Counted from the stretch's first letter, positions 6,132 through 14,761 are shown. The stretch is DNA of 21,837 bases from Kangiella sp. (GCA_026195755.1 JAPHRL010000320.1:1-21837); one strand, 5' to 3'. Numbers and translations are program-made. Notes: generated by a model from the sequence alone, not told the origin.

Positions 6132-7532
6132 TTATCGACCGAATGGAGGCATACCACCCGGGCCACCACCCATCCCTCCTCCCGGAGGCATCATTCCTTT
6201 CATTCCACGCATCATCTTCATCATGCCGCCCGGCCCTTTCATCTTTTTCATCATCTTTTGCATCTGATTGAATTGCTTGAGCAGACGGTTTACATCCTGA
6301 ATTTGAGTGCCCGAACCATTGGCAATACGCTTTTTACGAGAACCTTTGATCAGCTCTGGACGCGCGCGCTCTTTGGGAGTCATTGAATTAATCATGGCGA
6401 TCATGCGATCTGTCATTTTATTGTTGAGGGCTTTTTTCTTGGCTGCTTCAGGGATTTGCCCCATACCGGGCAGTTTATCCATCAAACCGGCCATGCCGCC
6501 CATATTATTCATTTGCAGGAGCTGGTCTCGGAAATCACCAAGATCAAAGCCTTTGCCTTTCATGATTTTCTTGGCGACTTTCTCGGCTTTCTTCTTGTCG
6601 ACTTTACGCTCGACTTCTTCAATCAAGCTTAAGACATCGCCCATGCCTAAAATTCTTGAAGCAACACGCTCAGGGTGAAATGGCTCTAGCTGGTCAATTT
6701 TTTCGCCCATACCGATAAACTTAATGGGCTTACCAGTAATGTGACGAATCGATAAGGCGGCACCACCACGTGCATCACCATCTGCTTTGGTCAGGATGAC
6801 ACCAGTTAACGGCAGGGCATCATTAAAGGCCTTCGCGGTATTGGCTGCATCCTGACCGGTCATTGAGTCAACTACAAACAGGGTTTCGGTTGGCTCGATA
6901 GCGGCATGAAGCGATTTGATTTCTTCCATCATGGCTTCATCAATGGCTAAACGACCTGCAGTATCAATAATGACCACATCGATAAATTGCTTCTTCGCCT
7001 CCTTGATGGCGTTTTTGCCGATATCGATAGGTTTCTGATCGGTAGAGCTTGGAAAGAAGGTTGCCCCGACTTCACCGGCAACGGTTTCCAGCTGTTTAAT
7101 TGCCGCAGGACGGTAAACATCAGCACTGGCAACCATGACCGATTTCTTTTCGCGGGTCTGCAACAGATGGGCCAATTTACCGGCACTGGTGGTTTTACCC
7201 GCACCTTGCAAACCTGCCATTAAAATAACAACCGGTGGCTTAGCACTCAGGCTTAAGCCATCGTTGGCCTCGCCCATCGCTTTAACCAGCTCATCATTAA
7301 CAATTTTGATGAAAGCCTGTCCAGGGTCGAGTGCTTTGCCCACTTCAGCGCCCAGGGCTCGTTCTTTAACGTCAGCTATAAAGGCTTTAACCACAGGCAA
7401 AGCAACGTCAGCCTCCAACAAGGCCATGCGCACTTCACGTAACGTATCCTTAATATTGTCTTCACTGATTTTGCCCTTCCCTTTTAGTGTTTTCAGGGCA
7501 CCGGAGAGACGATCACTTAAACTGTCAAACAT
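6132..7532 (-). CDS. ffh: Signal recognition particle GTPase Ffh (SRP54)
   Basis: 466 residues (E. coli 453). With 4.5S RNA it binds signal sequences of nascent membrane proteins and delivers ribosomes to FtsY. N domain about 1-88. The G domain carries GLQGAGKTT at 107-115 (P-loop), DTAGR at 190-194 and TKADGDARGG from 248. The M domain from about 300 contains the 4.5S RNA-binding helix-turn-helix (ELIKGSRKKRIANGSGT). The C-terminus is a Met/Gly/Pro-rich tail with repeated MMKKM, GGMMKMM and GGGMGGGPGG. This tail is common in the family but a little longer here. The ATG at 7532 matches the family start MFDSLSDRLSGALKTL. The ribosome site is weak (GAGAT). It is divergent from the ypjD-like gene, as in E. 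coli. Confidence 0.98.
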   Translation of the reverse strand: MFDSLSDRLSGALKTLKGKGKISEDNIKDTLREVRMALLEADVALPVVKAFIADVKERALGAEVGKALDPGQAFIKIVNDELVKAMGEANDGLSLSAKPPVVILMAGLQGAGKTTSAGKLAHLLQTREKKSVMVASADVYRPAAIKQLETVAGEVGATFFPSSTDQKPIDIGKNAIKEAKKQFIDVVIIDTAGRLAIDEAMMEEIKSLHAAIEPTETLFVVDSMTGQDAANTAKAFNDALPLTGVILTKADGDARGGAALSIRHITGKPIKFIGMGEKIDQLEPFHPERVASRILGMGDVLSLIEEVERKVDKKKAEKVAKKIMKGKGFDLGDFRDQLLQMNNMGGMAGLMDKLPGMGQIPEAAKKKALNNKMTDRMIAMINSMTPKERARPELIKGSRKKRIANGSGTQIQDVNRLLKQFNQMQKMMKKMKGPGGMMKMMRGMKGMMPPGGGMGGGPGGMPPFGR

Positions 7533-7574
7533 TGTTGCTTATCTCAAATTAATGGCTTTTATAAAATTAGGGGC

Positions 7575-7580
7575 ATTATA
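7575..7580 (-). promoter_or_regulatory. Probable -10 box of the ffh promoter
   Basis: On the minus strand this is a perfect TATAAT, about 43 bases before the ffh start. No consensus -35 is visible 16-18 bases upstream (the best is CAACAT), so the promoter call rests on the -10 box. Confidence 0.5.
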
Positions 7581-7625
7581 ACGAAAACCAAGTCCCTATG
7601 TTGTAGTATTTCTCATAGATAGCGC

Positions 7626-7653
7626 TTGTTTCAGTGCTAATTTGCTCTAAAAT
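7626..7653 (+). promoter_or_regulatory. Probable sigma-70 promoter of the ypjD-corB-RND cluster
   Basis: TTGTTT (7626-7631) and TAAAAT (7648-7653) are separated by 16 bases and lie 42 bases before the GTG start at 7696. Confidence 0.6.
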
Positions 7654-7695
7654 GGCGGTTTATGAAAACTCTAACAAACTAAAGGCCTTACGGCA

Positions 7696-8487
7696 GTGTT
7701 AATCGATATAATCACCGGGCTGTCTTATCTTGTATTAGCGGTATTTTTTGTTCTCCGCATAAATCACCCGGCCAAAGAAGTACCAGAATGGGGGAAATGG
7801 TTGCCACTGGCGCCCATTGCTTTGCACCTATACGCTCTGTATTTAGCGATCGAAACCGACGCTGGACAAAACTTATCACTTCTTAATACTTTATCCCTGA
7901 TTGCCTTAATCATGGTACTTTTAATTGCCATATATCGATTCAACCATCAGACGCCACACTTAATGCTTTACGCCAGCCTGTTCGCAGGGCTAGTCTCTTT
8001 ACTCAACGTGTTACCGGAAAAACCCAATATTTTAATGTTTAAAGATAACGCTCTTGGCTTCTGGCACGTCTGGTTATCGGTAATTGGCTTCAGCTTACTT
8101 CTGGTTGCCACTCTGCAAAGCATCTTTGTATTACTTTTACATAAAAAATTACGTAGTCGACCAGCATCCATACACCCATTAATGCCACCGCTGATGCAGA
8201 TGGAACAGTTTCTCTCAGCTTTAGTACTGTCGGGGATTATCAGCTTGGGCATTGCTATAGTGTTAGGCTTTATGCAGCCTGATACAGCCTTAAAAGCCCA
8301 GTCCTTGTATAAGATTATTCTTTCCGCAATTGCTTGGTTCAGCTTCTGTACATTTTACCTTGGTTATAAGTTATCCCGTTTAAGTGGTATTCGCTTTGCT
8401 CGGCTGTGCATCATTGCCTTCATCATTCTGGCAATTGGATTTATAGGCAGTAAGCTAGTGCTAGACTATATTCTTCAGCGAGGTTAG
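7696..8487 (+). CDS. ypjD: YpjD-like inner membrane protein of the CcsA/cytochrome c assembly family
   Basis: 263 residues with about eight hydrophobic segments and no soluble domain, the length and profile of YpjD/CcsA-like proteins (E. coli YpjD has 263). The conserved tract is in the middle: LGFWHVWLSVIGFSLLLVAT, then LLLHKKLRSRP and the PPLMQMEQFL segment typical of the family. In true CcsA/CcmC proteins histidines and a WWD motif handle heme; here only scattered His are present and no full WWD motif is visible, so a heme role is not shown. Position between ffh and a CorB-type protein equals the E. coli order ffh-ypjD-yfjD; in other bacteria this pair has been linked to Mg2+ efflux. The start is GTG, with AAGG about 11 bases upstream. 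Confidence 0.88.
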   Translation: MLIDIITGLSYLVLAVFFVLRINHPAKEVPEWGKWLPLAPIALHLYALYLAIETDAGQNLSLLNTLSLIALIMVLLIAIYRFNHQTPHLMLYASLFAGLVSLLNVLPEKPNILMFKDNALGFWHVWLSVIGFSLLLVATLQSIFVLLLHKKLRSRPASIHPLMPPLMQMEQFLSALVLSGIISLGIAIVLGFMQPDTALKAQSLYKIILSAIAWFSFCTFYLGYKLSRLSGIRFARLCIIAFIILAIGFIGSKLVLDYILQRG

Positions 8488-8490
8488 TGT

Positions 8491-9771
8491 TTGGAAACCC
8501 TGTCGACTAGCACCCTATTTATTATTCTGGGCTTACTGATTCTTTTATCAGCTTTCTTCTCAAGCTCAGAGACAGGAATGATGTCACTCAATCGTTACCG
8601 ATTGAAACACCGGGCTAAAAGTGGAGACCGCAGCGCCAAACGGGTCTACAACATGCTCAAACGTCCAGACAAACTTCTCGGCCTAATATTGCTTGGCAAC
8701 AATATTGTCAACATTTTAGCTTCTGCTATTGCAACGGTCATCGCCATTCGCTTTTGGGGTGAAGGCGGTATCTTTGCTGCAACTTTGATGCTAACTGTTG
8801 TTATTCTAATATTCGCGGAAGTAACCCCTAAAACATTGGCTGCTTTAAACCCGGAACGTATTGCATTTTTTGCCGCACCAATTCTTAAGCCCCTTTCTAC
8901 CATTTTTTCACCGGTCATTAAACTGATCAGCTTTCTGGCCAATGGCTTATTGAGACTGTTTGGAGTTAATGCTGGTAAAGAAGGCGAGGATCATCTCAGT
9001 CAGGAAGAGTTAAGAACTGTGGTGAATGAAGCCGGTGCAATGATTCCGCGCCGACACCAGAAAATGCTACTCAGTATTTTAGATCTGGAAACAGTTTCCG
9101 TTGACGATATTATGGTGCCACGTAATGAAATTGCAGGTATCGATTTATCCGATGATATGGATTATATCTTCGAACAAATTCGTAACAGTATCCACACCAG
9201 ACTACTAGTATTCAAAGAAGAAATCGATCAGGTCCAAGGCTTTTTACACGCGCGTAACTTTGGTCGAATTTTAGAACTTGAAGAACCTACTCACGAAGCG
9301 ATTCTTGATTTTCTAGACCCAATCTACTATGTGCCAGAAGGTACCCCCCTACATACGCAGCTAATGAAATTTCAGCGCAAACGTGATCGCATCGGATTAG
9401 TGGTTGATGAGTATGGTGATATTGAAGGCTTAGTCACACTCGATGATATTCTTGAAGAAATTGTCGGCGACTTCACCACGGAAATGTCGAACATCAATAA
9501 AGAGATTCAAGCACAACACGATGGGACCTATTTAGTAGACGGCACCATCACTATTCGTGAATTGAATCGAGCCATGAAGTGGTACTTACCTCTTGATGGT
9601 CCAAAAACATTAAATGGTCTGATTACAGAGTATCTGGAAACCATTCCTGAAGCATCAACGGGATTACGCCTACATGGTTACCCCATGGAAATTTTGCAGG
9701 TCAAAGACAACCTTATTAAAACTGTGCGTATTATGCCTAAACTCTACCGCGCACCAGACACTGATATTTAA
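8491..9771 (+). CDS. CorB/YfjD-type membrane protein (CNNM-CBS-CorC_HlyC domains)
   Basis: 426 residues beginning at a TTG (METLSTSTLFIILG) with GAGG seven bases upstream; the frame opens three bases after the ypjD stop, so the two are probably co-translated. N-terminal CNNM/DUF21 transmembrane domain about 1-190, with FFSSSETGMMSLNRYRLKHR, LLGNNIVNI and FAEVTPKTLAALNPE. Then a CBS pair about 195-330 (VDDIMVPRNEIAGIDL at the start, RIGLVVDEYGDIEGLVTLDD at the end), and a C-terminal CorC/HlyC domain about 345-420. CorB and CNNM proteins are Mg2+ exporters or Mg2+-linked transporters with ATP-Mg binding to the CBS pair. E. coli yfjD (corB) sits at the same position. I leave the symbol blank because several paralogues share this architecture. 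Confidence 0.92.
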   Translation: METLSTSTLFIILGLLILLSAFFSSSETGMMSLNRYRLKHRAKSGDRSAKRVYNMLKRPDKLLGLILLGNNIVNILASAIATVIAIRFWGEGGIFAATLMLTVVILIFAEVTPKTLAALNPERIAFFAAPILKPLSTIFSPVIKLISFLANGLLRLFGVNAGKEGEDHLSQEELRTVVNEAGAMIPRRHQKMLLSILDLETVSVDDIMVPRNEIAGIDLSDDMDYIFEQIRNSIHTRLLVFKEEIDQVQGFLHARNFGRILELEEPTHEAILDFLDPIYYVPEGTPLHTQLMKFQRKRDRIGLVVDEYGDIEGLVTLDDILEEIVGDFTTEMSNINKEIQAQHDGTYLVDGTITIRELNRAMKWYLPLDGPKTLNGLITEYLETIPEASTGLRLHGYPMEILQVKDNLIKTVRIMPKLYRAPDTDI

Positions 9772-9786
9772 ACTTGGAACTCATCC

Positions 9787-12279
9787 ATGACACATAATAA
9801 AGAGCATTTCTTTTTCCGGCTTTATCAGAAACTCATTCTCAATCATCCGATCATAACTTTATCGTTGGTGATAATACTATCTGTGGTGGCCGCAACTCAG
9901 CTACCTAAATTTAGACTGGATGCCTCAGGTGAGTCCCTCACTCTAGAAAACGACACATCATTAAACTTTTATCGGCAAGTTAATGAGCGCTATGGCTCAG
10001 ACGACTTTCTGATCATAACCTGGAAGCCGCATGCTGGCTTAATGGATGAACAAGCTCTAGCATCATTACAGGATCTTGTCAGTCGTTTAGAGCAGATTCA
10101 AACAGTCGCTAATATCAACAGCATTCTCAATGTGCCTTTGTTGGATGGAATAAAACTGGATGCAGAAGCCCTGTCCGCTGAAATTCCAACTCTGATGGAC
10201 GAAGGTGTTGATAAACAAAAAGCTCTTGAAGAATTTACCAGCAGCCCTCTCTATACTAATTTGCTTGTGGGTGACAATGGTGAAACGAGTGCGGTTCAAG
10301 TTAACTTCGAACGTGATGAACGCTACTTTAGCTTGCTTGATGCCCGTGACCAGCTACGCTTAAAACGTAGCCAGCAAGAACTATCTGATGAAGAATCAGA
10401 GCGTCTGGAACGACTGGAAGAAGAATTCGATGCTTACAGCAAGCAGGCTTCTGAACGTACTAGCCAAATCATTACAGAAGTTAGAACCATAATGGATGAC
10501 TACCGAGATGTTGCAGAGATGTACCTCGGTGGTATTTCAATGATTACCAATGACATGCTTGATTTTATTCAGCATGACATTACCGTCTTTGGTATCGGTA
10601 TCTTGCTGTTTATTATGATCGCCTTGTTTGTTTTCTTCGGTAAATTGCGCTGGGTTTTAGTGCCGCTCTTTTCGTGTCTGGTCACTGTACTGATATTGGC
10701 GGGCCTGTTAAGTTATCTCGACTGGCGAATCACAGTCATATCCTCCAATTTCCCATCGATTTTATTGATTACAGTATTAGCACTTAATGTCCACCTGACC
10801 GTTTTTTATCGGGACTTTATTTCTGATAACCCAACAAGCAGTCAGTCTGAACGAATCAAAGCGACTATTAAAACCATGTATTGGCCGTGCTTATACACAG
10901 CGCTAACAACTATCGTTGCTTTTATTTCACTACTAATCAGTGGCATTCGGCCCGTGATTGATTTTGGTTGGATAATGACTATTGGCCTGGTGCTGGGCTT
11001 TATCATCACATTCGTAGTGTTCCCAAGTTTCATACAATTATTAAGTACTGAGAAACATCAAAGTGGTTCTAGTATTACGTATAAAATCACACACTGGATT
11101 TTCAATATCAGCGTTAAGTTTAAGCCGGCAATCTTTACCTTATCAATATTGCTAGTTATTTTTAGTGGCTATGGTATTTCTCAACTGAAAGTTGAAAACC
11201 GATTTATAGATTACTTCAAACCAACTACTGAAATTTACCGGGGTATGACCGTCATTGATCAGCAGCTTGGCGGAACGACTCCTTTGGATATCGTGATTGA
11301 TGCTGACCCAAATGAAAAATCACTGTTCGCAGAAGATGAATTTGAAGATGAGTTTTCTGATGAATTTGATAGTGAAAGTTACGATGCCGGATATTGGTTT
11401 ACTCGTAGCAAACTGGAAACTGTTGAAAAAATTCATGATTATGTAGATAGTCTTGAAGTAACTGGCAAAGTCCAGTCACTCGCCACTACAGCGAAAGTTC
11501 TGAAAGAAATGAACGACGGTGAATATCCTGATGAGCTGACTTTAACCCTCGTTCATCAAAAGATGCCTGATGATGTCCGAAAAACATTATTAGACCCATA
11601 CCTTTCAGATGATGGCGACCAGGTTCGTATCAATATTCGAGTCGAAGAAACTAACCCGAATCTAAAACGTTCCGATCTGATTGCAACAATTAATGAGTTT
11701 ATCGTCAGTGAAACCAATATTAAGGAAGAACATGTCCACTTTACCGGTATGTTGGTGCTCTACAATAATATGCTGCAGAGCCTGTTCGACTCACAGATTA
11801 TGACCATTGGCGTAGTCTACCTTGCTATCCTGCTGATGTTCCTGGTGCTGTTCCGTTCATTTGTTCTGGCTATCCTCGCAACCATTCCGAATGCGCTTTC
11901 TGCTGCTTTAGTTTTAGGCATTATGGGTTGGATGGGCGTACCAATGGATATGATGACAATCACGATTGCTGCGATCGTAATTGGTATCGCGGTTGATAAC
12001 TCGATTCACTATGTGCATCGTTTTAAAAGTGAGTTCAAAAAAGATAATAATTATCTGGCAACCATGGAACGCTGCCATGGCAGTATTGGTAAAGCGATTT
12101 ACTATACTGGCGTAACCATTATTGTGGGTTTTGCCATTTTGGCGCTGTCAGAATTTATCCCGTCAATCTACTTTGGTTTACTCACTGGCTTTGCAATGGC
12201 GGTAGCTTTGTTCTTAAACTTAACCCTATTACCGCTCATGCTGGTGACAGTTAAACCCCTTAAATCCAATGACGAATAA
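9787..12279 (+). CDS. RND superfamily exporter of the MMPL type
   Basis: 830 residues with the duplicated RND plan: one membrane helix, a large periplasmic loop (about 40-255), five helices (about 265-420), then a second helix (about 445-465), a second loop (about 470-665) and five helices to the end. Visible hallmarks are the start KFRLDASGESLTLEND with YGSDDFLIITWKP, GISMITNDM before the first helix block, and FPSILLITVLALNVHLTVFYRDF and AAIVIGIAVDNSIHYVHRF in the helix-4 positions, where the family carries charged proton-relay residues. Relatives move lipids, hopanoids or other hydrophobic compounds; the substrate here is unknown. An odd acidic stretch at residues 515-533 (11 of 19 Asp or Glu, spaced by Phe) lies in the second loop. 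It starts 15 bases after the CorB-like gene and is the last gene of the cluster. Confidence 0.9.
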   Translation: MTHNKEHFFFRLYQKLILNHPIITLSLVIILSVVAATQLPKFRLDASGESLTLENDTSLNFYRQVNERYGSDDFLIITWKPHAGLMDEQALASLQDLVSRLEQIQTVANINSILNVPLLDGIKLDAEALSAEIPTLMDEGVDKQKALEEFTSSPLYTNLLVGDNGETSAVQVNFERDERYFSLLDARDQLRLKRSQQELSDEESERLERLEEEFDAYSKQASERTSQIITEVRTIMDDYRDVAEMYLGGISMITNDMLDFIQHDITVFGIGILLFIMIALFVFFGKLRWVLVPLFSCLVTVLILAGLLSYLDWRITVISSNFPSILLITVLALNVHLTVFYRDFISDNPTSSQSERIKATIKTMYWPCLYTALTTIVAFISLLISGIRPVIDFGWIMTIGLVLGFIITFVVFPSFIQLLSTEKHQSGSSITYKITHWIFNISVKFKPAIFTLSILLVIFSGYGISQLKVENRFIDYFKPTTEIYRGMTVIDQQLGGTTPLDIVIDADPNEKSLFAEDEFEDEFSDEFDSESYDAGYWFTRSKLETVEKIHDYVDSLEVTGKVQSLATTAKVLKEMNDGEYPDELTLTLVHQKMPDDVRKTLLDPYLSDDGDQVRINIRVEETNPNLKRSDLIATINEFIVSETNIKEEHVHFTGMLVLYNNMLQSLFDSQIMTIGVVYLAILLMFLVLFRSFVLAILATIPNALSAALVLGIMGWMGVPMDMMTITIAAIVIGIAVDNSIHYVHRFKSEFKKDNNYLATMERCHGSIGKAIYYTGVTIIVGFAILALSEFIPSIYFGLLTGFAMAVALFLNLTLLPLMLVTVKPLKSNDE

Positions 12280-12281
12280 TC

Positions 12282-12319
12282 ATACAAAAAAGGAGCTCAT
12301 ATGAGCTCCTTTTTTGTAT
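12282..12319. terminator. Bidirectional terminator, 38-bp perfect palindrome
   Basis: Bases 12282-12300 and 12301-12319 are exact complements. The stem core is AGGAGCTCAT/ATGAGCTCCT with six A before and six T after. It lies 3 bases after the RND stop codon and 11 before the Usp stop codon, so it serves both convergent genes. Confidence 0.95.
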
Positions 12320-12330
12320 CGATACTAACG

Positions 12331-12786
12331 TTACTCTTTTGGTTTACGCATCTGAACACATAGCACATCACAAGGCGCGCCATGCAGAACACCATTGGCG
12401 GTAGAACCCAACAACAACTCCCAGCCATGTTGTCCATGCGTACCAATAACAATCACATCGCAACCCTGTTCTTCTGCATATTTCTTAATTTCGCGCGACG
12501 GCTTACCGATTTTGATATGGCAATGATCATCAGCAACACCATATTTTTTGGCAAATTCATTGATACGCTTGGTCTTAGCTTTAATCGCTTCCTGCTCAAT
12601 ATCATCAGTATTGACGATAACAGCTCCAAACGGTGCACCCGCCCAGAGTCCTGCTTCAATGGGTTCTGCAACATGTACAAGGTGCAGATCGCCACCCTCT
12701 GCTAGAACATTTTGTGCTTTTTGGATAATGGCCTCGCCCTCTTTGCGAAGATCTAATGCCACTAAGACCTGCTTATATGAACCCAT
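12331..12786 (-). CDS. uspA: Universal stress protein, UspA type
   Basis: 151 residues, a single Usp domain with a Rossmann-like fold, probably cytoplasmic and dimeric. It opens with YKQVLVALDLRKEGEAIIQK, and the C-terminal half carries CDVIVIGTHGQHGWELLLGS followed by TANGVLHGAPCDVL. The G-x-x-G-x(9)-G-S pattern of ATP-binding Usps is largely present, but the HGQHGWELLLGST version is that of E. coli UspA, which does not bind ATP tightly, so nucleotide binding is uncertain. AGGAGA precedes the ATG by six bases. The upstream region has a TATAAA -10 box placed about 30 bases from a perfect FNR-type box, suggesting induction when oxygen is low, as known for Anr-controlled usp genes in pseudomonads. 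Confidence 0.92.
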   Translation of the reverse strand: MGSYKQVLVALDLRKEGEAIIQKAQNVLAEGGDLHLVHVAEPIEAGLWAGAPFGAVIVNTDDIEQEAIKAKTKRINEFAKKYGVADDHCHIKIGKPSREIKKYAEEQGCDVIVIGTHGQHGWELLLGSTANGVLHGAPCDVLCVQMRKPKE

Positions 12787-12830
12787 AACTCTCTCCTTTG
12801 TCTAGCTAATGATTATAACTTGATATCTTC

Positions 12831-12836
12831 TTTATA
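12831..12836 (-). promoter_or_regulatory. -10 box of the usp promoter, spaced for FNR-class activation
   Basis: On the minus strand this reads TATAAA. The implied start point is near 12824, which puts the FNR-type box centre (12866.5) at about -42, the usual class II activator position. There is no separate -35 box; the FNR site covers it. Confidence 0.65.
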
Positions 12837-12859
12837 CCTCATTACAACCTAGCACTATT

Positions 12860-12873
12860 TTGATCTAGATCAA
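12860..12873. promoter_or_regulatory. FNR/Anr-type binding box between usp and hsp20
   Basis: TTGATCTAGATCAA, a perfect match to the TTGAT-N4-ATCAA consensus shared by FNR, Anr and relatives, fully symmetrical. It lies between two divergent stress genes. I rate it a site for an oxygen-sensing Crp/FNR-family regulator. The regulator gene is not in this window. Confidence 0.8.
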
Positions 12874-12899
12874 AGTGAGTTGGCATAAAGAGGAACAAC

Positions 12900-12927
12900 C
12901 TGAATTAGTCTATCACGGCAATATACA
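12900..12927 (+). promoter_or_regulatory. Possible sigma-70 promoter of hsp20
   Basis: CTGAAT (12900-12905) and TATACA (12922-12927), 16 bases apart, sit just upstream of the GGAGGTG ribosome site (12934-12940). The FNR-type box would then be centred near -67. I see no clear sigma-32 (heat shock) -35/-10 pair. Confidence 0.4.
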
Positions 12928-12944
12928 TAATTTGGAGGTGTATC

Positions 12945-13367
12945 ATGCAATTATCTAAATGGAAACCTTTCTCAAACATCGAATCTTTCATGAACTTCCC
13001 TGTTTCAGGCCTATTTGACGAAATGTCGAATGGGATTGGTAACGAGTGGCGTCCAGCTGTCGACTTTATTGAAAGAACTGACGAATTTCTGGTTAAAGCA
13101 GAACTGCCGGAAGTTAAGAAAGAAGACGTCAAAATCAATATCGAAAACAACATATTAAGCGTTCAGGGCGAGCGCCGTTACGAAGAAAAAGACGAGAAAC
13201 AACACAGACTGGAGCGCTTCTATGGTAGCTTTACTCGAAGTTTTACTCTCCCTGACAACGTTGATACGGATCAATGCAAAGCCGAGTTTAAAGATGGCAT
13301 GCTAAATATCCATCTACCTAAAAAGGCTGGCAGTGAAAAACCAAAGAAATCGGTACAAATCAAATAA
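12945..13367 (+). CDS. Small heat shock protein, Hsp20/alpha-crystallin family
   Basis: 140 residues. Holdase chaperone that in the family forms oligomers and keeps unfolding proteins soluble until DnaK or ClpB acts. N-terminal arm about 1-40 with SNIESFMNFPVSGLFDEM. Alpha-crystallin domain about 42-130: WRPAVDFIERTDEFLVKAEL, PEVKKEDVKINIENNILSVQ, then SFTRSFTLPDNVDTDQCKAE. The consensus A-x-x-x-n-G-v-L is seen in AEFKDGMLNIHLPK. The Hsp20 C-terminal I-x-I anchor is present as VQIK. GGAGGTG precedes the ATG by four bases. It is divergent from usp with a shared regulatory region, and is followed by a strong terminator. Confidence 0.95.
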   Translation: MQLSKWKPFSNIESFMNFPVSGLFDEMSNGIGNEWRPAVDFIERTDEFLVKAELPEVKKEDVKINIENNILSVQGERRYEEKDEKQHRLERFYGSFTRSFTLPDNVDTDQCKAEFKDGMLNIHLPKKAGSEKPKKSVQIK

Positions 13368-13411
13368 CAGCTGGTCTGTTGATATAAAGACAGATAGGTA
13401 GATAGGAACTT

Positions 13412-13480
13412 AACTCTCTTGGGCTATACTCATAATGAGTAATGACATGACACTTAAGCCCAAGAGAGTTCTTTTTATTT
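13412..13480 (+). terminator. Intrinsic terminator after hsp20 with a nested hairpin
   Basis: AACTCTCTTGGGC (13412-13424) pairs perfectly with GCCCAAGAGAGTT (13458-13470), followed by CTTTTTATTT. The 33-base loop itself holds ACTCAT/ATGAGT (13428-13433, 13435-13440). The T run is on the plus side, so it serves hsp20. On the minus side it lies just past the purT stop and may also stop that transcript. Confidence 0.85.
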
Positions 13481-13492
13481 CAATTAAGGATT

Positions 13493-14674
13493 TTAAAGTT
13501 TAATGGTCACTTTGGCCGCGCTGTTGCGGGCTTTTGCTCTGGCCTGCTCAACCGAATCAGCCTTAGCCAAAGCAACACCCATACGGCGCTTACCGCTGAC
13601 TTCCGGTTTACCAAATAAACGCAATTGAGTATCAGCCTCAAACATCGCTGCCTCAAGATTTCCAAACTCAACCTGCTGTGATTCACCTTCAACCAATATC
13701 ACTGCCGAAGCAGATGGTCCCATCTGACGAATGACCGGAATAGGCAATCCGAGAATGGCTCGGGCATGTAATGCAAATTCTGATAAATCCTGAGAAATCA
13801 ATGTGACCAGTCCGGTGTCATGAGGACGTGGCGACACCTCGCTAAAGATTGCTTTATCACCCTTAATAAAGATTTCAACGCCAAAAACTCCATAACCACC
13901 CAAGTCATCAGTAACTGCCTTAGCCATGTGCTGCGCTTCAGCCAATGCTTTTTCTGACATCGGCTGAGGTTGCCACGATTCACGGTAGTCACCATCTTCC
14001 TGAGTATGACCAATTGGAGCACAGAACTGAGTTCCTTTGACTGAGCGAACGGTTAATAAGGTGATTTCATAATCAAAATCCACAAAACCTTCAACGATTA
14101 CACGCCCTTCTCCGGTACGCCCGCCTGCTTGCGAGTATTTCCAGGCAGCATCTATCTGGTCTTCTGTTTTGACCGTTGACTGCCCCTTACCGGAGCTGCT
14201 CATAACCGGTTTGATAACAAACGGTAAACCAATTTCTGCTACTGCCTGCTTATACTCTTCATAAGTATCTGCAAAGCGATAAGGCGATGTTTCCAGACCA
14301 AGGTCTTCCGCTGCTAAACGACGAATACCTTCACGGTCCATCGTCAAGCGAGTCGCGCGAGCAGTGGGGATTACTGTAAAACCCTCTTTCTCGACTTCTA
14401 TCAATGTTTCTGTCGCAATAGCCTCGATTTCAGGAACAATCAAATCTGGTTTTTCTTCTATAATTAAACGCTTTAGCGCATCACCATTTAGCATGTTAAC
14501 TACATGACTACGATGTGCAACCTGCATTGCAGGCGCATTGGCATAACGGTCAACTGCAATCACCTCCACCCCAAAGCGTTGCAACTCAATAACCACCTCT
14601 TTGCCCAGCTCACCCGAGCCAAGCATCATGACTTTCTTAGCCGTATTCGATAAAGGAGTCCCGATCTTAGACAT
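13493..14674 (-). CDS. purT: Formate-dependent phosphoribosylglycinamide formyltransferase PurT
   Basis: ATP-grasp enzyme making formyl-GAR from GAR, formate and ATP, the alternative to folate-dependent PurN in purine synthesis. The ATG at 14674 gives 393 residues (E. coli 392), beginning MSKIGTPLSNTAKKVMMLGS. An in-frame GTG at 14686 adds four residues, but GGAA lies six bases before the ATG. Features: N-terminal substrate domain with GSGELGKEVVIELQRFGVEV and VPEIEAIATETL; ATP-grasp domain with PFVIKPVMSSSGKGQS, VIVEGFVDFDYEITLLT and the metal and phosphate residues in FSEVSPRPHDTGLVTLIS; C-terminal domain with KPEVSGKRRMGVALA. It stands alone, with the GNAT terminator 76 bases upstream of its start. 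Confidence 0.97.
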   Translation of the reverse strand: MSKIGTPLSNTAKKVMMLGSGELGKEVVIELQRFGVEVIAVDRYANAPAMQVAHRSHVVNMLNGDALKRLIIEEKPDLIVPEIEAIATETLIEVEKEGFTVIPTARATRLTMDREGIRRLAAEDLGLETSPYRFADTYEEYKQAVAEIGLPFVIKPVMSSSGKGQSTVKTEDQIDAAWKYSQAGGRTGEGRVIVEGFVDFDYEITLLTVRSVKGTQFCAPIGHTQEDGDYRESWQPQPMSEKALAEAQHMAKAVTDDLGGYGVFGVEIFIKGDKAIFSEVSPRPHDTGLVTLISQDLSEFALHARAILGLPIPVIRQMGPSASAVILVEGESQQVEFGNLEAAMFEADTQLRLFGKPEVSGKRRMGVALAKADSVEQARAKARNSAAKVTIKL

Positions 14675-14761
14675 AACCAATTCCACAAAATGACTGATTT
14701 AAAAATTTAAGTGTCGATAGAGTAGCAATTGGGGTAAGTTCAGGCAATAAAGAATGGTCAT

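Noticed and set aside
7135..7581. 148-residue plus-strand frame antisense to ffh
   Set aside because: Shadow of the ffh coding frame; composition follows ffh codon positions and no ribosome site is present.
7662..7682. Six-codon leader peptide (MKTLTN) before the ypjD-like gene
   Set aside because: The ATG lies about where transcription should start and has no ribosome site. It has no attenuator-like codon run or hairpin pair.
12905..13153. 82-residue minus-strand frame antisense to hsp20
   Set aside because: Shadow of the alpha-crystallin coding frame; no ribosome site and no recognisable content.
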